A DNA stretch of 64,000 nucleotides from Pseudodesulfovibrio sp. 5S69 (GTDB lineage: Bacteria > Desulfobacterota > Desulfovibrionia > Desulfovibrionales > Desulfovibrionaceae). Position 1 is the stretch's first letter; the number at the start of each line of letters is the position of its first letter. This document shows, piece after piece, positions 55,364-63,915 of this stretch. A program made the position numbers and the translations under genes. A model generated the notes under the pieces. It ran no database searches. It was not told the origin of the DNA and saw only the letters and a program-made list of their open reading frames with translations. The DNA lies in NCBI RefSeq assembly GCF_037094465.1, contig NZ_CP146609.1, positions 248,001 through 312,000 on the forward strand. Direction: 5' to 3'.

Positions 55364-56352
55364 CCAACGGCGCGAGCACGCCCGAATCCTGGGGCGCGGT
55401 GGCCCTCAAGCCGCTGCGCGTGGTCTTCATGGGCACCCCGGACTTCGCGGCCGAAGCGCTCTCGATACTGCTCAAGTTCGACGCCGCCCACGTGGTCGGC
55501 GTGTACACCCAGCCGGACCGGCCCTGCGGGCGCGGGCGGCAGTGCGCGCCGTCCGCGGTCAAACGGGTGGCGCTGGAAAACGACATCCCGGTCCATCAGC
55601 CGGTGAATTTCAAGGAACAGGCCGACATCGACCAGTTGGCCGCGCTGGAGCCGGACGTGCTGGTGGTGGCGGCCTACGGGCTGATCCTGCCCCAGGCCGT
55701 GCTCGACATCCCGGCCCTCCTGCCGCTGAATATCCACGCTTCGCTCCTGCCCCACTGGCGCGGCGCGGCCCCGATCCAGCGGTCCATCGAGAACGGCGAC
55801 GTGGTCACCGGCATCTCGATCATGAAGATGGAGGCCGGGCTGGACACCGGCCCGGTCATGGTCCAGCGAGCCCTGCGCATCGGCCACAACGACCACGCGG
55901 GCACCATCCACGACGAGCTGGCCCGGCTTGGCGGCATCTGCATCTGCGAGGCCCTGGCCCGCCTGCAGACCGGGGCCTACGACCTCAAGCCCCAGGACGA
56001 TTCGCTGGCCACCTACGCCAAGAAGCTGGAAAAGAAGGAAGGCGAGATCGACTGGCACCAGCCCGCCGAGTTGATCCACAACCGCATCCGGGCCATGTAC
56101 CCCTGGCCCGGCGCGTTCTTCGACTGGACCAACCCCGAGGGCAAGGTCCTGCGGCTGCACGTGACTCCGGGCGAGGTCTCCGAGGAGTCGACGCCCCAAA
56201 TCGCCCCCGGCACGGTGCTGGGCGAGATGGACGGCAGACTGGCCATCACCACGGCGGACAAGATATACCTGACCCCGGAGATCAAGCCCGAGGGCAAAAA
56301 AAGCATGGACGCCACGGCCTTCACCTGCGGGTACATGAAGGAATGCAAGTAG
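55351..56352 (+). CDS. fmt: Methionyl-tRNA formyltransferase
   Basis: Formylates initiator Met-tRNA. The 333-residue protein has VVFMGTPDFAAEALSIL, AAYGLILPQAVLDIP and NIHASLLPHWRGAAPIQRSI, the formyl-THF-binding and catalytic region, with a C-terminal OB-like domain. The ATG at 55351 gives a 25-residue N-terminal extension compared with most Fmt; GTG at 55399 would remove most of it. The gene overlaps def by 13 nt and the DUF116 gene by 10 nt, so it is translationally coupled on both sides. Confidence 0.94.
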   Translation: MEEVTNGASTPESWGAVALKPLRVVFMGTPDFAAEALSILLKFDAAHVVGVYTQPDRPCGRGRQCAPSAVKRVALENDIPVHQPVNFKEQADIDQLAALEPDVLVVAAYGLILPQAVLDIPALLPLNIHASLLPHWRGAAPIQRSIENGDVVTGISIMKMEAGLDTGPVMVQRALRIGHNDHAGTIHDELARLGGICICEALARLQTGAYDLKPQDDSLATYAKKLEKKEGEIDWHQPAELIHNRIRAMYPWPGAFFDWTNPEGKVLRLHVTPGEVSEESTPQIAPGTVLGEMDGRLAITTADKIYLTPEIKPEGKKSMDATAFTCGYMKECK

Positions 56353-57182
56353 GAACCCCCCTGGACCAGCCCCGGTCCGTCCACCGGGCGCGCAAGCGCC
56401 TGTTCGTCGGCCTGATCAGCATCGCCTGCCTGGTCATGTGCGTGCTGCTCGGCCTGCTCTGGCTGGTGCCGTACGTGGGGTTGGACAACATCCACCCGGC
56501 GACCAAGTGGGTGCTCGGCGCACTGGTCCTGGGCCTGGTCGGCCTGGTCTGCGTGGCCTACTGGGGGCTGTTCCTGAACATCATCACCAAGAAGCCCCTG
56601 CTCGGCGCGCGCCGGTTCCGGGGGCTGACCATCAAGCTGTTCCTGCCGCTCATGGTCCTGCTCGGCCGGGCCTTCGGCATCCCCAAGGAACACATTATGC
56701 TGTCGTTCATCTCGGTCAACAACGACATGGTCCTGGCCGAGGCCGGGCGGTACGCGCCGGGGGACATCCTCCTGCTCATGCCGCACTGCCTGCAGAACTC
56801 CAAATGCGACCGGCGGCTGACCTACGACATCAACAACTGCGTGCGCTGCGGCAAGTGCCCCATGGCCGGTCTGCTCGAACTGCACGACAAATACGGCGTG
56901 AACCTGGCCATTGCCACGGGCGGGACCGTCGCCCGGCGCATCGTGGTCCAGTTGCGGCCCCGGCTGATCATCGCCGTGGCCTGCTACCGCGACCTCTCCT
57001 CCGGCATCCAGGACACCTACCCTCTGCCCGTCTACGGCGTGCTCAACGAGCGGCCCCACGGCCCCTGCCTCGACACTACGGTCTCCCTGCCCATCGTCGA
57101 GAAAATGCTCGACCGCTTCATCGACCCGGACAAGGCCAAGGACGGCCGGACCATTTCCACGGGCCAGGCCGCCCGGGCGTGA
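56343..57182 (+). CDS. DUF116 family protein
   Basis: A 279-residue protein of unknown function. Two N-terminal hydrophobic helices (residues about 20-42 and 54-77) precede a cytosolic domain with a cysteine array: MPHCLQNSKCDRRLTYDINN and CVRCGKCPMAGLLELHDKYG, enough ligands for an iron-sulfur cluster or zinc. CYRDLSSGIQDTYPLPVYGV continues the family pattern. It overlaps fmt by 10 nt. The def-fmt-DUF116 order is common in this phylum, so a role near formylation or initiation is possible but unproven. Confidence 0.88.
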   Translation: MQVGTPLDQPRSVHRARKRLFVGLISIACLVMCVLLGLLWLVPYVGLDNIHPATKWVLGALVLGLVGLVCVAYWGLFLNIITKKPLLGARRFRGLTIKLFLPLMVLLGRAFGIPKEHIMLSFISVNNDMVLAEAGRYAPGDILLLMPHCLQNSKCDRRLTYDINNCVRCGKCPMAGLLELHDKYGVNLAIATGGTVARRIVVQLRPRLIIAVACYRDLSSGIQDTYPLPVYGVLNERPHGPCLDTTVSLPIVEKMLDRFIDPDKAKDGRTISTGQAARA

Positions 57183-57321
57183 CCCCGTTTCCGCTCCGGC
57201 CGTCGGTGCGCGGCCGGGGAACGGCCTTCCTTTGCCTTTCCCTCCTTCAAGTGATACGAGGACTCACGCCCGCCGCCCCCCGGCGGGGATAAAGGGACCA
57301 AGACCCCCCTGGAGAACCACC

Positions 57322-58128
57322 ATGCAACAAGACGAGACCAAGGAATTTCTGGACTCCCTTCCGGAACTGGAAGCGGGCAAGACATACTGTTTCAAGTGCT
57401 ATCCCGGCATCGAGTGCTTCAACGCCTGCTGCTCGGACCTGGACATGGTCCTGACCCCGTACGACATCCTGCGCATGCGGGCCGCACTCGACATGCCGTC
57501 CGTGGACTTCCTGCGTGTGCACACCACGGCCTTCCACGCGCCGGACACCAACTTCCCGGTGTTCAAGTTCAAGATGCTCGACAACGCCCGGCGGTCATGC
57601 GCCTTCGTCACCCCCGAAGGGTGCCGCATCTACGCCGACCGGCCCGGCGCCTGCCGCATGTACCCGCTCGGCCGGGCCACCCGGCCCGACGGCAAGGGCG
57701 GCGTGCTCGAACAGTTCTTCATAGTCAGGGAGGACCACTGCAAGGGCTTCCTCGAAAAGGACGAATGGACCGGGGAATCCTGGAAGCAGGACCAGGGCTT
57801 CAAGGACTACACCGCGTTCAACGACCGGTACATGAACATCCTCTCGCGCACCCGCCAGCTCGGCCACCCCATCTCCGACAAGCTCAACCAGATGGCCATC
57901 CTCGCTCTGTACCGCATCGACGACTTCCAGGGCTTCATCCAGAAGATGCAGCTCTTCGAACGCGTGGACGTGGACGAGAAACGCCAGAAGGCCATCCTGT
58001 CCAACGAAAACGTGGCCCTGTCCTTTGCCATGGATTGGTTCGAGCTCGTGCTCTTCCAGGATACCTCCAAGCTCAAGCCCAAAAACGTCCCCATGCGACG
58101 CAAGGGCGTCCGGCCCGAAGGAAAATAA
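57322..58128 (+). CDS. YkgJ-family cysteine-cluster protein
   Basis: The 268-residue protein has the CxxxCxxCC-type metal site spread over [20 protein letters not shown] near residue 23. A second Cys group, [20 protein letters not shown], lies near residue 92, and DHCKGF near 137. This matches the zinc/iron chelatase (YkgJ) family, whose function is unknown. ATG at 57322 has CTGGAGAACC upstream. The rfaE2-like gene starts 1 nt after the stop. Confidence 0.85.
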   Translation: MQQDETKEFLDSLPELEAGKTYCFKCYPGIECFNACCSDLDMVLTPYDILRMRAALDMPSVDFLRVHTTAFHAPDTNFPVFKFKMLDNARRSCAFVTPEGCRIYADRPGACRMYPLGRATRPDGKGGVLEQFFIVREDHCKGFLEKDEWTGESWKQDQGFKDYTAFNDRYMNILSRTRQLGHPISDKLNQMAILALYRIDDFQGFIQKMQLFERVDVDEKRQKAILSNENVALSFAMDWFELVLFQDTSKLKPKNVPMRRKGVRPEGK

Positions 58129-58129
58129 C

Positions 58130-58612
58130 ATGCCCCTGCCCGACAATCCCAAACTGATGTCCATCCGCACCTTCCTCAAACGGAAGAGCGCCTTCGCCCC
58201 CGGACACCGGCTCGTCTTCACCAACGGCTGCTTCGACATCCTCCATCCCGGCCACGTGGACCTGCTCCAGCGCTGCCGCGCCCTGGGCGACTCCCTCGTG
58301 CTCGGCCTCAACTCCGACGAGTCCGTCAAGATGCTCGGCAAAGGCGACGACCGGCCCCTCAACACCGCCGAGGAACGCGCCTTCGTCCTGGCCGGGCTCG
58401 CCTGCGTGGATCACATCATCATCTTCCACGAATCCACCCCGCTTGAGCTCATCAAGGCCTGCCGCCCCCAGATCCTGGTCAAGGGCGGCGACTGGCCCGT
58501 CGAACAGATCGTCGGCGCCGACGTCGTCACCAAGGCAGGCGGCGAAGTGCACAGCCTGCCGCTCTTGGAGGGGTACTCCACGACGGCGTTTCTGGAGAAG
58601 GTGCGGGGCTAG
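58130..58612 (+). CDS. Heptose 1-phosphate adenylyltransferase-like (RfaE2)
   Basis: A 160-residue nucleotidyltransferase equivalent to the C-terminal half of HldE, which makes ADP-heptose for lipopolysaccharide. [20 protein letters not shown] near residue 30 carries the HxGH motif; [12 protein letters not shown] and LVKGGDW near 117 complete it, and the end [12 protein letters not shown] is typical. It could serve another nucleotide-sugar, since the kinase half (RfaE1) is absent nearby. GAAGGAAAATAAC gives the ribosome site. Confidence 0.85.
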   Translation: MPLPDNPKLMSIRTFLKRKSAFAPGHRLVFTNGCFDILHPGHVDLLQRCRALGDSLVLGLNSDESVKMLGKGDDRPLNTAEERAFVLAGLACVDHIIIFHESTPLELIKACRPQILVKGGDWPVEQIVGADVVTKAGGEVHSLPLLEGYSTTAFLEKVRG

Positions 58613-58678
58613 GGAAAGCCTCCGGCGGGCCCTCGCCGGGCGGGCGTCTCCGACGGGCTGGGCGCTGCCCTGCACCCG

Positions 58679-58779
58679 CTTAAGGCCGAGTGCCTTAAGA
58701 ATAGTCACGTTCTTTGTGTGTGACTATTCGGTCTTTCCTTTGGTTTTCAACGGCTTGCAGGTGAGTACCCACAAGCCGT
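58679..58779. repeat. Array of three perfect inverted repeats beside the recombinase island
   Basis: Three hairpins lie between rfaE2 and the integrase: CTTAAGGC (58679-58686) with GCCTTAAG (58692-58699), AATAGTCAC (58700-58708) with GTGACTATT (58720-58728), and ACGGCTTG (58750-58757) with CAAGCCGT (58772-58779). The first two abut. They could be recombinase arm or attachment sites; no tRNA is nearby. Confidence 0.6.
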
Positions 58780-58814
58780 CTTGTCGTTGTGTGTAAACCG
58801 CATGTGTGAAATTG

Positions 58815-59894
58815 TCAGGCGACTTTGTCATCATCCTTGCGGCTTTCCCGTTCGTAGACGTCCATAGCGTCGCGTTCCACGTCGCGGAGCTTTTCCAGAT
58901 AGATTTCCGTGCTCCGCCGGTCGGCATGGCCAAGGATGTGCTGGATGCCCGGGAGCAGGGCCCCGTTGTTGTCCATCACGGATGCGCCCGATGCCCGGAA
59001 GCGGTGGAAGGAGTAGTAATCCACCCCGGCGTCCCGGCAGAGTTTCTGGAGCATGGAATATCGGCCACGCTTGTAGGGACCTTCTTCCATCCTGCCGGTC
59101 TCGGCGTTGTAGCTCCGAGTCCAGAACACCCATTCCTTGCCGGGATCACGGTCGGCGTACAGGTTTGAGAGGACTTCGTACAGCTTGTCCGTCATCGGCA
59201 CCCGGCGCAGCACCGGTTCCCGGTTCTTGTTCTTGCGCGTTTCCAGCTCGACGTACCGTTCCTCGAAGTTGACCCGATTCCAGGTGAGCCGGTGGACCTC
59301 GATGCTCCGCGCCAAGGTTTCCCGCAGCACCCACAGGTAGGGACGGTGCTTGGGCTGGGCCGCTTCGATCATCCGGTCCAATTCGTCGCTCTTGGGCGTC
59401 TTCTTCCTTTCCTTGGGCTTGTCGCTGGGGAACGTCTCCAGGCCCGCAAAGGGGTTGTCCTGAATGAACCGCTGACCCCGCTTCATGCCCCAGGAGAACG
59501 CCGCCCGGAGCACCTTGAGGTCGTTGTTCCCGGCGACCGGGGTCCGTTCCTTTACCACGGCCATCAGGAATTCGTCGGCCTTCAGGCGAGTAATGACGGA
59601 ACACGGCACCTTGCCGAAGTAGTCCAGCAACCGCTGGGCCGCGAGCTTGGTCTTCTTGTAGTGCGACTCCGAGTACGCACGGTCCAGCAAATAATCCAGC
59701 CGCAGGTTCAGGAGATCAAGCAAGGCCATGTCGCCCGTCGCTTCCAGTTCCTGTTTCTTTTCGACTTCCTCCCTTCTTTTGACCTCGGCCGTTTTTGCGG
59801 CCTGTTTCCCCTTGAACCACGCCTTGGTGTAGCGTTTGCCCTTTACCATGAAATCGTACCGGTACCCTTTCCCGGCCTTGAAATAGACGGTCAT
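58815..59894 (-). CDS. Tyrosine recombinase/integrase
   Basis: The 359-residue protein is a phage-type site-specific recombinase. Residues 60-180 form the SAM-like core-binding part. The catalytic domain has Arg in RETLARSIEVHRLTW near residue 215, basic KNKNREPVLRRVPM, HxxR in YYSFHRFRASGAS, His in IQHILGHADRRS and the Tyr nucleophile in STEIYLEKL. ATG at 59894 is preferred because GAGGAAG lies 6 nt upstream. An excisionase-like gene in another frame overlaps its first 60 codons. Confidence 0.92.
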   Translation of the reverse strand: MTVYFKAGKGYRYDFMVKGKRYTKAWFKGKQAAKTAEVKRREEVEKKQELEATGDMALLDLLNLRLDYLLDRAYSESHYKKTKLAAQRLLDYFGKVPCSVITRLKADEFLMAVVKERTPVAGNNDLKVLRAAFSWGMKRGQRFIQDNPFAGLETFPSDKPKERKKTPKSDELDRMIEAAQPKHRPYLWVLRETLARSIEVHRLTWNRVNFEERYVELETRKNKNREPVLRRVPMTDKLYEVLSNLYADRDPGKEWVFWTRSYNAETGRMEEGPYKRGRYSMLQKLCRDAGVDYYSFHRFRASGASVMDNNGALLPGIQHILGHADRRSTEIYLEKLRDVERDAMDVYERESRKDDDKVA

Positions 59895-60051
59895 AGATGT
59901 CTTCCTCGTTCGGAAAGAACCATGACCCACCACGTTTGATGCCGCCGACGTCTTCGGCATGGTCGTAGACCCAGTCCACGCTTTTGCCCAAGAACGCGGC
60001 AACGTCCTTGGCGCATAATACGCGGGTCTTCGGATTGGTGTCAAAAGTCAT
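59716..60051 (-). CDS. Helix-turn-helix excisionase-like protein overlapping the integrase
   Basis: A 111-residue protein. Residues 1-57 are a clean HTH_17 (excisionase/MerR-like) domain: RVLCAKDVAAFLGKSVDWVY, then GGIKRGGSWFFPNEEDIYDR. The frame then continues 55 residues past the integrase start in a different frame, and this tail is highly basic (R, K, Q, G) and looks like shadow sequence. The overlap with the integrase is 179 nt. It may be a normal overlapping xis/int pair or carry a frameshift. Confidence 0.7.
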   Translation of the reverse strand: MTFDTNPKTRVLCAKDVAAFLGKSVDWVYDHAEDVGGIKRGGSWFFPNEEDIYDRLFQGRERVPVRFHGKGQTLHQGVVQGETGRKNGRGQKKGGSRKETGTGSDGRHGLA

Positions 60052-60209
60052 GTGCCTTCCGGATTGTCTTCGTTCCCCATGAGGCGGCCTCCGAACCGCC
60101 CGCCAACTCGGCCAACCCTCAAGTCTGATCACACCGGCACCTTTGACCTCAAGGAATCGGGATAGGGTATTTTCACTTTTTTCGATGAGCCGCTCATTAG
60201 GGGGCGAAA

Positions 60210-60298
60210 GTCCTCCCTGCCCATCGGCCACAAGCCGACGGGCGGGGAGGACGGTTGCCTGGAGATGAATCGCTCAGGCGATACATCTCCAGGCAACC
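60210..60298. repeat. Two abutting long hairpins between the recombinase genes
   Basis: Hairpin 1 (60210-60252) has a stem of about 19 bp with one mismatch and one wobble pair. Hairpin 2 (60253-60298) has a 15-bp perfect stem (60253-60267 with 60284-60298) and an inner stem ATCGC/GCGAT. They share no spacer. They lie between the stop of the second recombinase and the excisionase start, and look like recombination or structured-RNA sites. Confidence 0.75.
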
Positions 60299-60306
60299 TC
60301 GCGCCC

Positions 60307-60332
60307 AAAAAACCCCGCCGGAAATGGCGGGG
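60307..60332 (-). terminator. Terminator of the second recombinase gene
   Basis: On the minus strand CCCCGCC (60332-60326) pairs with GGCGGGG (60319-60313) and is followed by six T (complement of 60307-60312). It is 6 nt after the gene stop. Confidence 0.85.
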
Positions 60333-60338
60333 CTTCTT

Positions 60339-61298
60339 CTAACGGGAACTGCCAAGATAGGCATTAGACACGTCCCGGCGGCCAGGGGAATGGCCTGCAG
60401 TGACTTCGATGTCGTCACGGGCTTCGGCGTCGAGTCGGGGCCATTCGTCCCCAGCCGTATCCCGCGCGGCCTTTTGGAAGGCTTCCACGGAATCGTGCTG
60501 GTTGGGCGGCTGAAAGCCCGTGTGCTCGACATACATGTGGTGAAACCGCTCATGACGATTGCTGTGCAGCGTCCACCCGCTTTCCTTCTTGGTGAAGCCG
60601 CAAAGCCTGGCCGCATAGGACAGCTTTTCCTGCCATTTGTCGCCCATCCCGCTCGGCATGAGATTATGAATCCCCGGCCTGTCGGATTGACTGACGTATG
60701 GCAGAGCTCGCTTAAGAGCGTCCTGCTGCCGATCGGACAGATTGTGCAACGTCCGGGGGCGACCACCCTTCGGGCCATACTGGATGTTAAGGGTGCGGCC
60801 TTCCTTGTCCCAATCGTTGATCAGATCGACTTTCGCCGATTCTTCGCGCCGGAGCCCCAGTTCGTACTGAAGCCGGATCTGAGCGGCACACCGGGGACCG
60901 TGCTCATATGAGGATTCAGCTTCCAGTTTGGCGATTGCCCCCAAGACGAATTCAGGGGCAACCGCCTTGCTGTTGGCGTTGGCAATGGTCCCGCGCTTCA
61001 CGCCGAACACGTCGTTGGTCGGGCTGATGCGGGTGTTGCCGTATGTTTCGCACAGGTGACGGGCTGCCGAAAAGATTTCAGCGATACGCCCGTCACCCAC
61101 GCCGTGGTCTTTCATTTGCCGCGCAACCGCCGCAAAATGCTTGTTGGAAATGTTGGTCCATTTGCGGACCCCAAATCCGGCTTCGCGCAAACGACCTGCG
61201 AAGGCTTTGGCGTTCTGCCGGATTCTGTGTTGTTTCGAGCGCGGGCCGGACAAGGTTGCCCTGTTCGCGCCTAGTACCAGACTGATGGATTTTGTCAT
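60339..61298 (-). CDS. Tyrosine recombinase-like integrase (Integrase_1 type)
   Basis: The 319-residue protein has the N-terminal helical domain of the second integrase family (LRTAGFGVRKW-type VRKWTNISNKHFAAVARQM near residue 43) and a catalytic part with LQYELGLRREESAKVDLIND (catalytic Arg), basic GGRPRTL, LHSNRHERFH (HxxR-like) and GHSPGRRDVSNAYLG with the Tyr. It is smaller and more divergent than the integrase at 58815. AAGGAGAATCCC gives the ribosome site for ATG 61298; the longer open frame is not supported. Confidence 0.85.
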   Translation of the reverse strand: MTKSISLVLGANRATLSGPRSKQHRIRQNAKAFAGRLREAGFGVRKWTNISNKHFAAVARQMKDHGVGDGRIAEIFSAARHLCETYGNTRISPTNDVFGVKRGTIANANSKAVAPEFVLGAIAKLEAESSYEHGPRCAAQIRLQYELGLRREESAKVDLINDWDKEGRTLNIQYGPKGGRPRTLHNLSDRQQDALKRALPYVSQSDRPGIHNLMPSGMGDKWQEKLSYAARLCGFTKKESGWTLHSNRHERFHHMYVEHTGFQPPNQHDSVEAFQKAARDTAGDEWPRLDAEARDDIEVTAGHSPGRRDVSNAYLGSSR

Positions 61299-62254
61299 GG
61301 GATTCTCCTTCCTGAAGTTCGGGGCAGCGCCCCGGGACAAAGCGACCCCACGGGTCCGCCTATGGCGCGAACGCGCCACACAACAACCGACACAGGACAA
61401 ATCAATGTCTGTTTCCCACAGAAGGAAAAATCCTGAGAATCCATTCAATAAGGGGTGCCACCACGCAGGCTCGTTCGTCCTGCGCATAAAGCGGTGGCCG
61501 TGGGGGAATTTCGACAACGGCAGATTTCTAGATACCTGTCGTTTGTCCGGCGGGGGTGCTGTGTTCCAGCCTGGTGTTTGGATGTGAAAGCGTGCCGTTT
61601 GGAAATGAACGGCAGCGAAGTGTTAGGTGTTACGGCACGTTGGTGCCGATTTAAGCGTTCATCAGTTTAGACTGTCGTCAAAACTTATGAACGCGCCTGA
61701 TCGCGTTTTACCTCCTTCTGATAACTAATTTATCCGGTGGATATGCCCTACCATATGACGCCACGAAACCTTCGCGCAAGCTCCGGCGGCACGAATTCTT
61801 CACCTCCCGCCGATTTCCCCGCGAGCGTGACGCAAGCAGCCGCCACGGCAAGGCCAAGCCCTTCGGGCGGCCGCTTCGCGGTCCGGCCCTGCCCCGACGG
61901 CTTTACTTGCGTCGTGATTACCGCAGGCGACGGCGAAAGAGATGGCGGATTCGACTCCGGCTCAAGGGATATCCATTCCCTGAACAGGCCGCCAGTCGCG
62001 CCCATTCGAATCCGGGCACCTTTCCGTGGCGGAACGCGCTGCTTGTATTACGAATTTAAATTTAGTAGCAAAACGTAACACAAGATGTTGACTCGTGTTA
62101 CATCTGCATATATCGTGACGCCTCCACAACTTCGGTTGTGAACGCATCCTGCGGGAAGGGGGTTCTGACCTTAGGGCGAGCGTGTCTCGACGTGTCGCCT
62201 TCCCCGTGCATGCGTCGCCGCTCCCCCCCTTCCTCGGGACACCGAGGAGGCACA
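61299..62254. other. 955-nt region without a supported gene; contains a spaced inverted repeat
   Basis: No open frame here has recognisable content or coding character. GCGTTCAT (61655-61662) and ATGAACGC (61687-61694) are perfect reverse complements 32 bp apart centre to centre. Fragments such as GGATTCGACTCC (near 61952) and ATTCGAATCC (near 62007) look like tRNA T-loops but lack the rest of a tRNA. Lower GC and AT-rich patches fit an acquired segment. Confidence 0.5.
62075..62116 (+). promoter_or_regulatory. Promoter with inverted repeat before the hydrogenase-like gene
   Basis: TTGACT (62088-62093) and TATCGT (62111-62116) are 17 nt apart, a fair -35/-10 pair. GTAACAC (62075-62081) and GTGTTAC (62095-62101) form a perfect 7-bp inverted repeat, 20 bp centre to centre, overlapping the -35 box, as a dimeric repressor or activator would bind. 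Confidence 0.5.
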
Positions 62255-63889
62255 ATGACACATTCTCCGGCTGTTCAAAGAGCCGTTTTCGATGCCGAGG
62301 CAATGGCGCGGACGCAGACGGAAGTTTCCTGTCCGGCCAACGCCTTCGTCGCCCGCGTCCGACTGGCGGACGGCGTTGTGGATGAGGCTTGGAGCACGGG
62401 CCGCATGGTCCGGAACATGGACGTGCTGCTCAAGGGCGAACTGGACGCCAAGGGACGCCCCGGCTTCGTCCACCAGGCCCACTGCCTGTGCAACGATGGC
62501 CATGCCCTGGCCGCCATCCGGGCCGTGGAGGATCTGGCGGGCGTAACCGTGCCGCACGGTGCGGGCCTGGTGCGCAGGCTGGTCCAGTCCCTGCGATGTA
62601 TGCAGGAGCATCTGCTCCATTTTTATCAATTTCATCTGCCCGACTGGGCGAGCCTGGACAGGGCCTTGCGCGCCGACCCGGCCCGAACCGCGGCCTTGGC
62701 CGCCCTGCCCGGCGAGGACGCGACCTATTTCCGTGCGCTCAAGGAGCGGCTGCGCGGGCTGGCCGAAGCGCGGGGGGACGGGGAATCCGACGCGCGGCAT
62801 GACGATGCGTATCGGGGAACCGACGAACTGCATCTGCTGCTCTACGGACACGCCCTGGACGCCGTGCGGGTCGGCAGATCGCTCCAGGCGGCCCTGGCGC
62901 TGCTGGACTGCGGCCCCAAGGGGTTCAAGGCCTACCGCATCGGCGGGTTGCCCGAGGACCTGGATTTGGGCGCGGAAAGCCTGGACCGGTTGCGCGCCAT
63001 CCTTGACGAATGCCGTGGATTCCTCCGCACCGTCTTTCCCGCCGACCTGACTCGGCTGGCCCGCGTCTACGGTTCTTGGAGCGGCCTGGGCGCGGGCGAG
63101 ACCCTGCTGACCTGGGACGACGTGACCGGCGCGGTCCTTGTCGATCCCATGGACGGCGAGGCCGCCTGGGCGCACGCCCAACCGGACGCCGCCGCCATCC
63201 GCGAGGAGCGCGAGCCGGACTGGCAGGGCGCGGACCGGCATCGCTACCGGCTGTTCGCGGATCGAGGCGAGCCGTTGTTCCGTTGGGGCGGGGGCGTCTA
63301 CTTCTGGCTGCCCGCGCCGAGGCACGGGGAGACCGCCTGCGAAGTGGGCCCGCTGGCCCGGGTCATGGGCGGCATGCTCGTCGGCGACCGCGACCTGGAC
63401 CGGACGCTCTCGGACCTGCTCGGCGGCTGCGGCCTGACCATGGCGGCCATGAACTCCACCCTGGGCCGGATCCTGGCGCGGGGCGCGGAGTCCGCCGCCC
63501 TGATGCGCTCCCTGCCGGGGGTGCTGGACGAGCTGGAACGGACCCTGCTCGGGGGGGCTCCCCGCTCCGTGGATTTCGCCCTGCCCCGATCCGGCGTCGG
63601 CGTGGGCCGGGTGGAGGTGCCGCGCGGCGCCCTGACGCACACCGTCCGCTGGGGCAATGGCCGGATACTCAATCACGACTACCTGATCCCGTCCCTGTGG
63701 AACTTCTCCCCGCGCGACACCATGGGCGAGCGCGGCCCGCTTGAGCGCGCCCTCCTGGGCACGCCGGTGGCCGACCCGGACCGCCCCGTGGAAATCCTGC
63801 GCACCCTGCACCAGTTGGACCCCTGCAACGCCTGCCACGTGGTCGTCGAGGACCGCGATACCGGCCGGATCAGTCTGACCACGGCCTGA
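62255..63889 (+). CDS. [NiFe]-hydrogenase large-subunit-like protein with altered Ni-site residues
   Basis: The 544-residue protein follows periplasmic group 1 [NiFe] hydrogenase large subunits. MVRNMDVLLKGEL, HALAAIRAVEDLAGVTVP, HLLHFYQFHLPDW and ADPARTAALAAL align well with them. The nickel ligand motifs are changed. In the L1 motif (normally RxCGxC then H at +4) the first Cys is His76 while Cys79 and His83 remain. The last motif reads DPCNACHVVV (Cys524, Cys527) instead of DPCxxCxxH, so the conserved His is lost. The Glu of the N-terminal EGH is also absent. Either a modified metal site or a non-catalytic paralogue is possible. No small subunit precedes it. GAGGAGGC gives the start. Confidence 0.85.
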   Translation: MTHSPAVQRAVFDAEAMARTQTEVSCPANAFVARVRLADGVVDEAWSTGRMVRNMDVLLKGELDAKGRPGFVHQAHCLCNDGHALAAIRAVEDLAGVTVPHGAGLVRRLVQSLRCMQEHLLHFYQFHLPDWASLDRALRADPARTAALAALPGEDATYFRALKERLRGLAEARGDGESDARHDDAYRGTDELHLLLYGHALDAVRVGRSLQAALALLDCGPKGFKAYRIGGLPEDLDLGAESLDRLRAILDECRGFLRTVFPADLTRLARVYGSWSGLGAGETLLTWDDVTGAVLVDPMDGEAAWAHAQPDAAAIREEREPDWQGADRHRYRLFADRGEPLFRWGGGVYFWLPAPRHGETACEVGPLARVMGGMLVGDRDLDRTLSDLLGGCGLTMAAMNSTLGRILARGAESAALMRSLPGVLDELERTLLGGAPRSVDFALPRSGVGVGRVEVPRGALTHTVRWGNGRILNHDYLIPSLWNFSPRDTMGERGPLERALLGTPVADPDRPVEILRTLHQLDPCNACHVVVEDRDTGRISLTTA

Positions 63890-63915
63890 TACCCCATGCA
63901 CAAAGGAAACGGAAA

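Noticed and set aside
61940..62020. tRNA-like T-loop sequences GGATTCGACTCC and ATTCGAATCC
   Set aside because: The closing G-C pair of the T-arm is missing in both on either strand, and no acceptor, D or anticodon arm can be folded around them.
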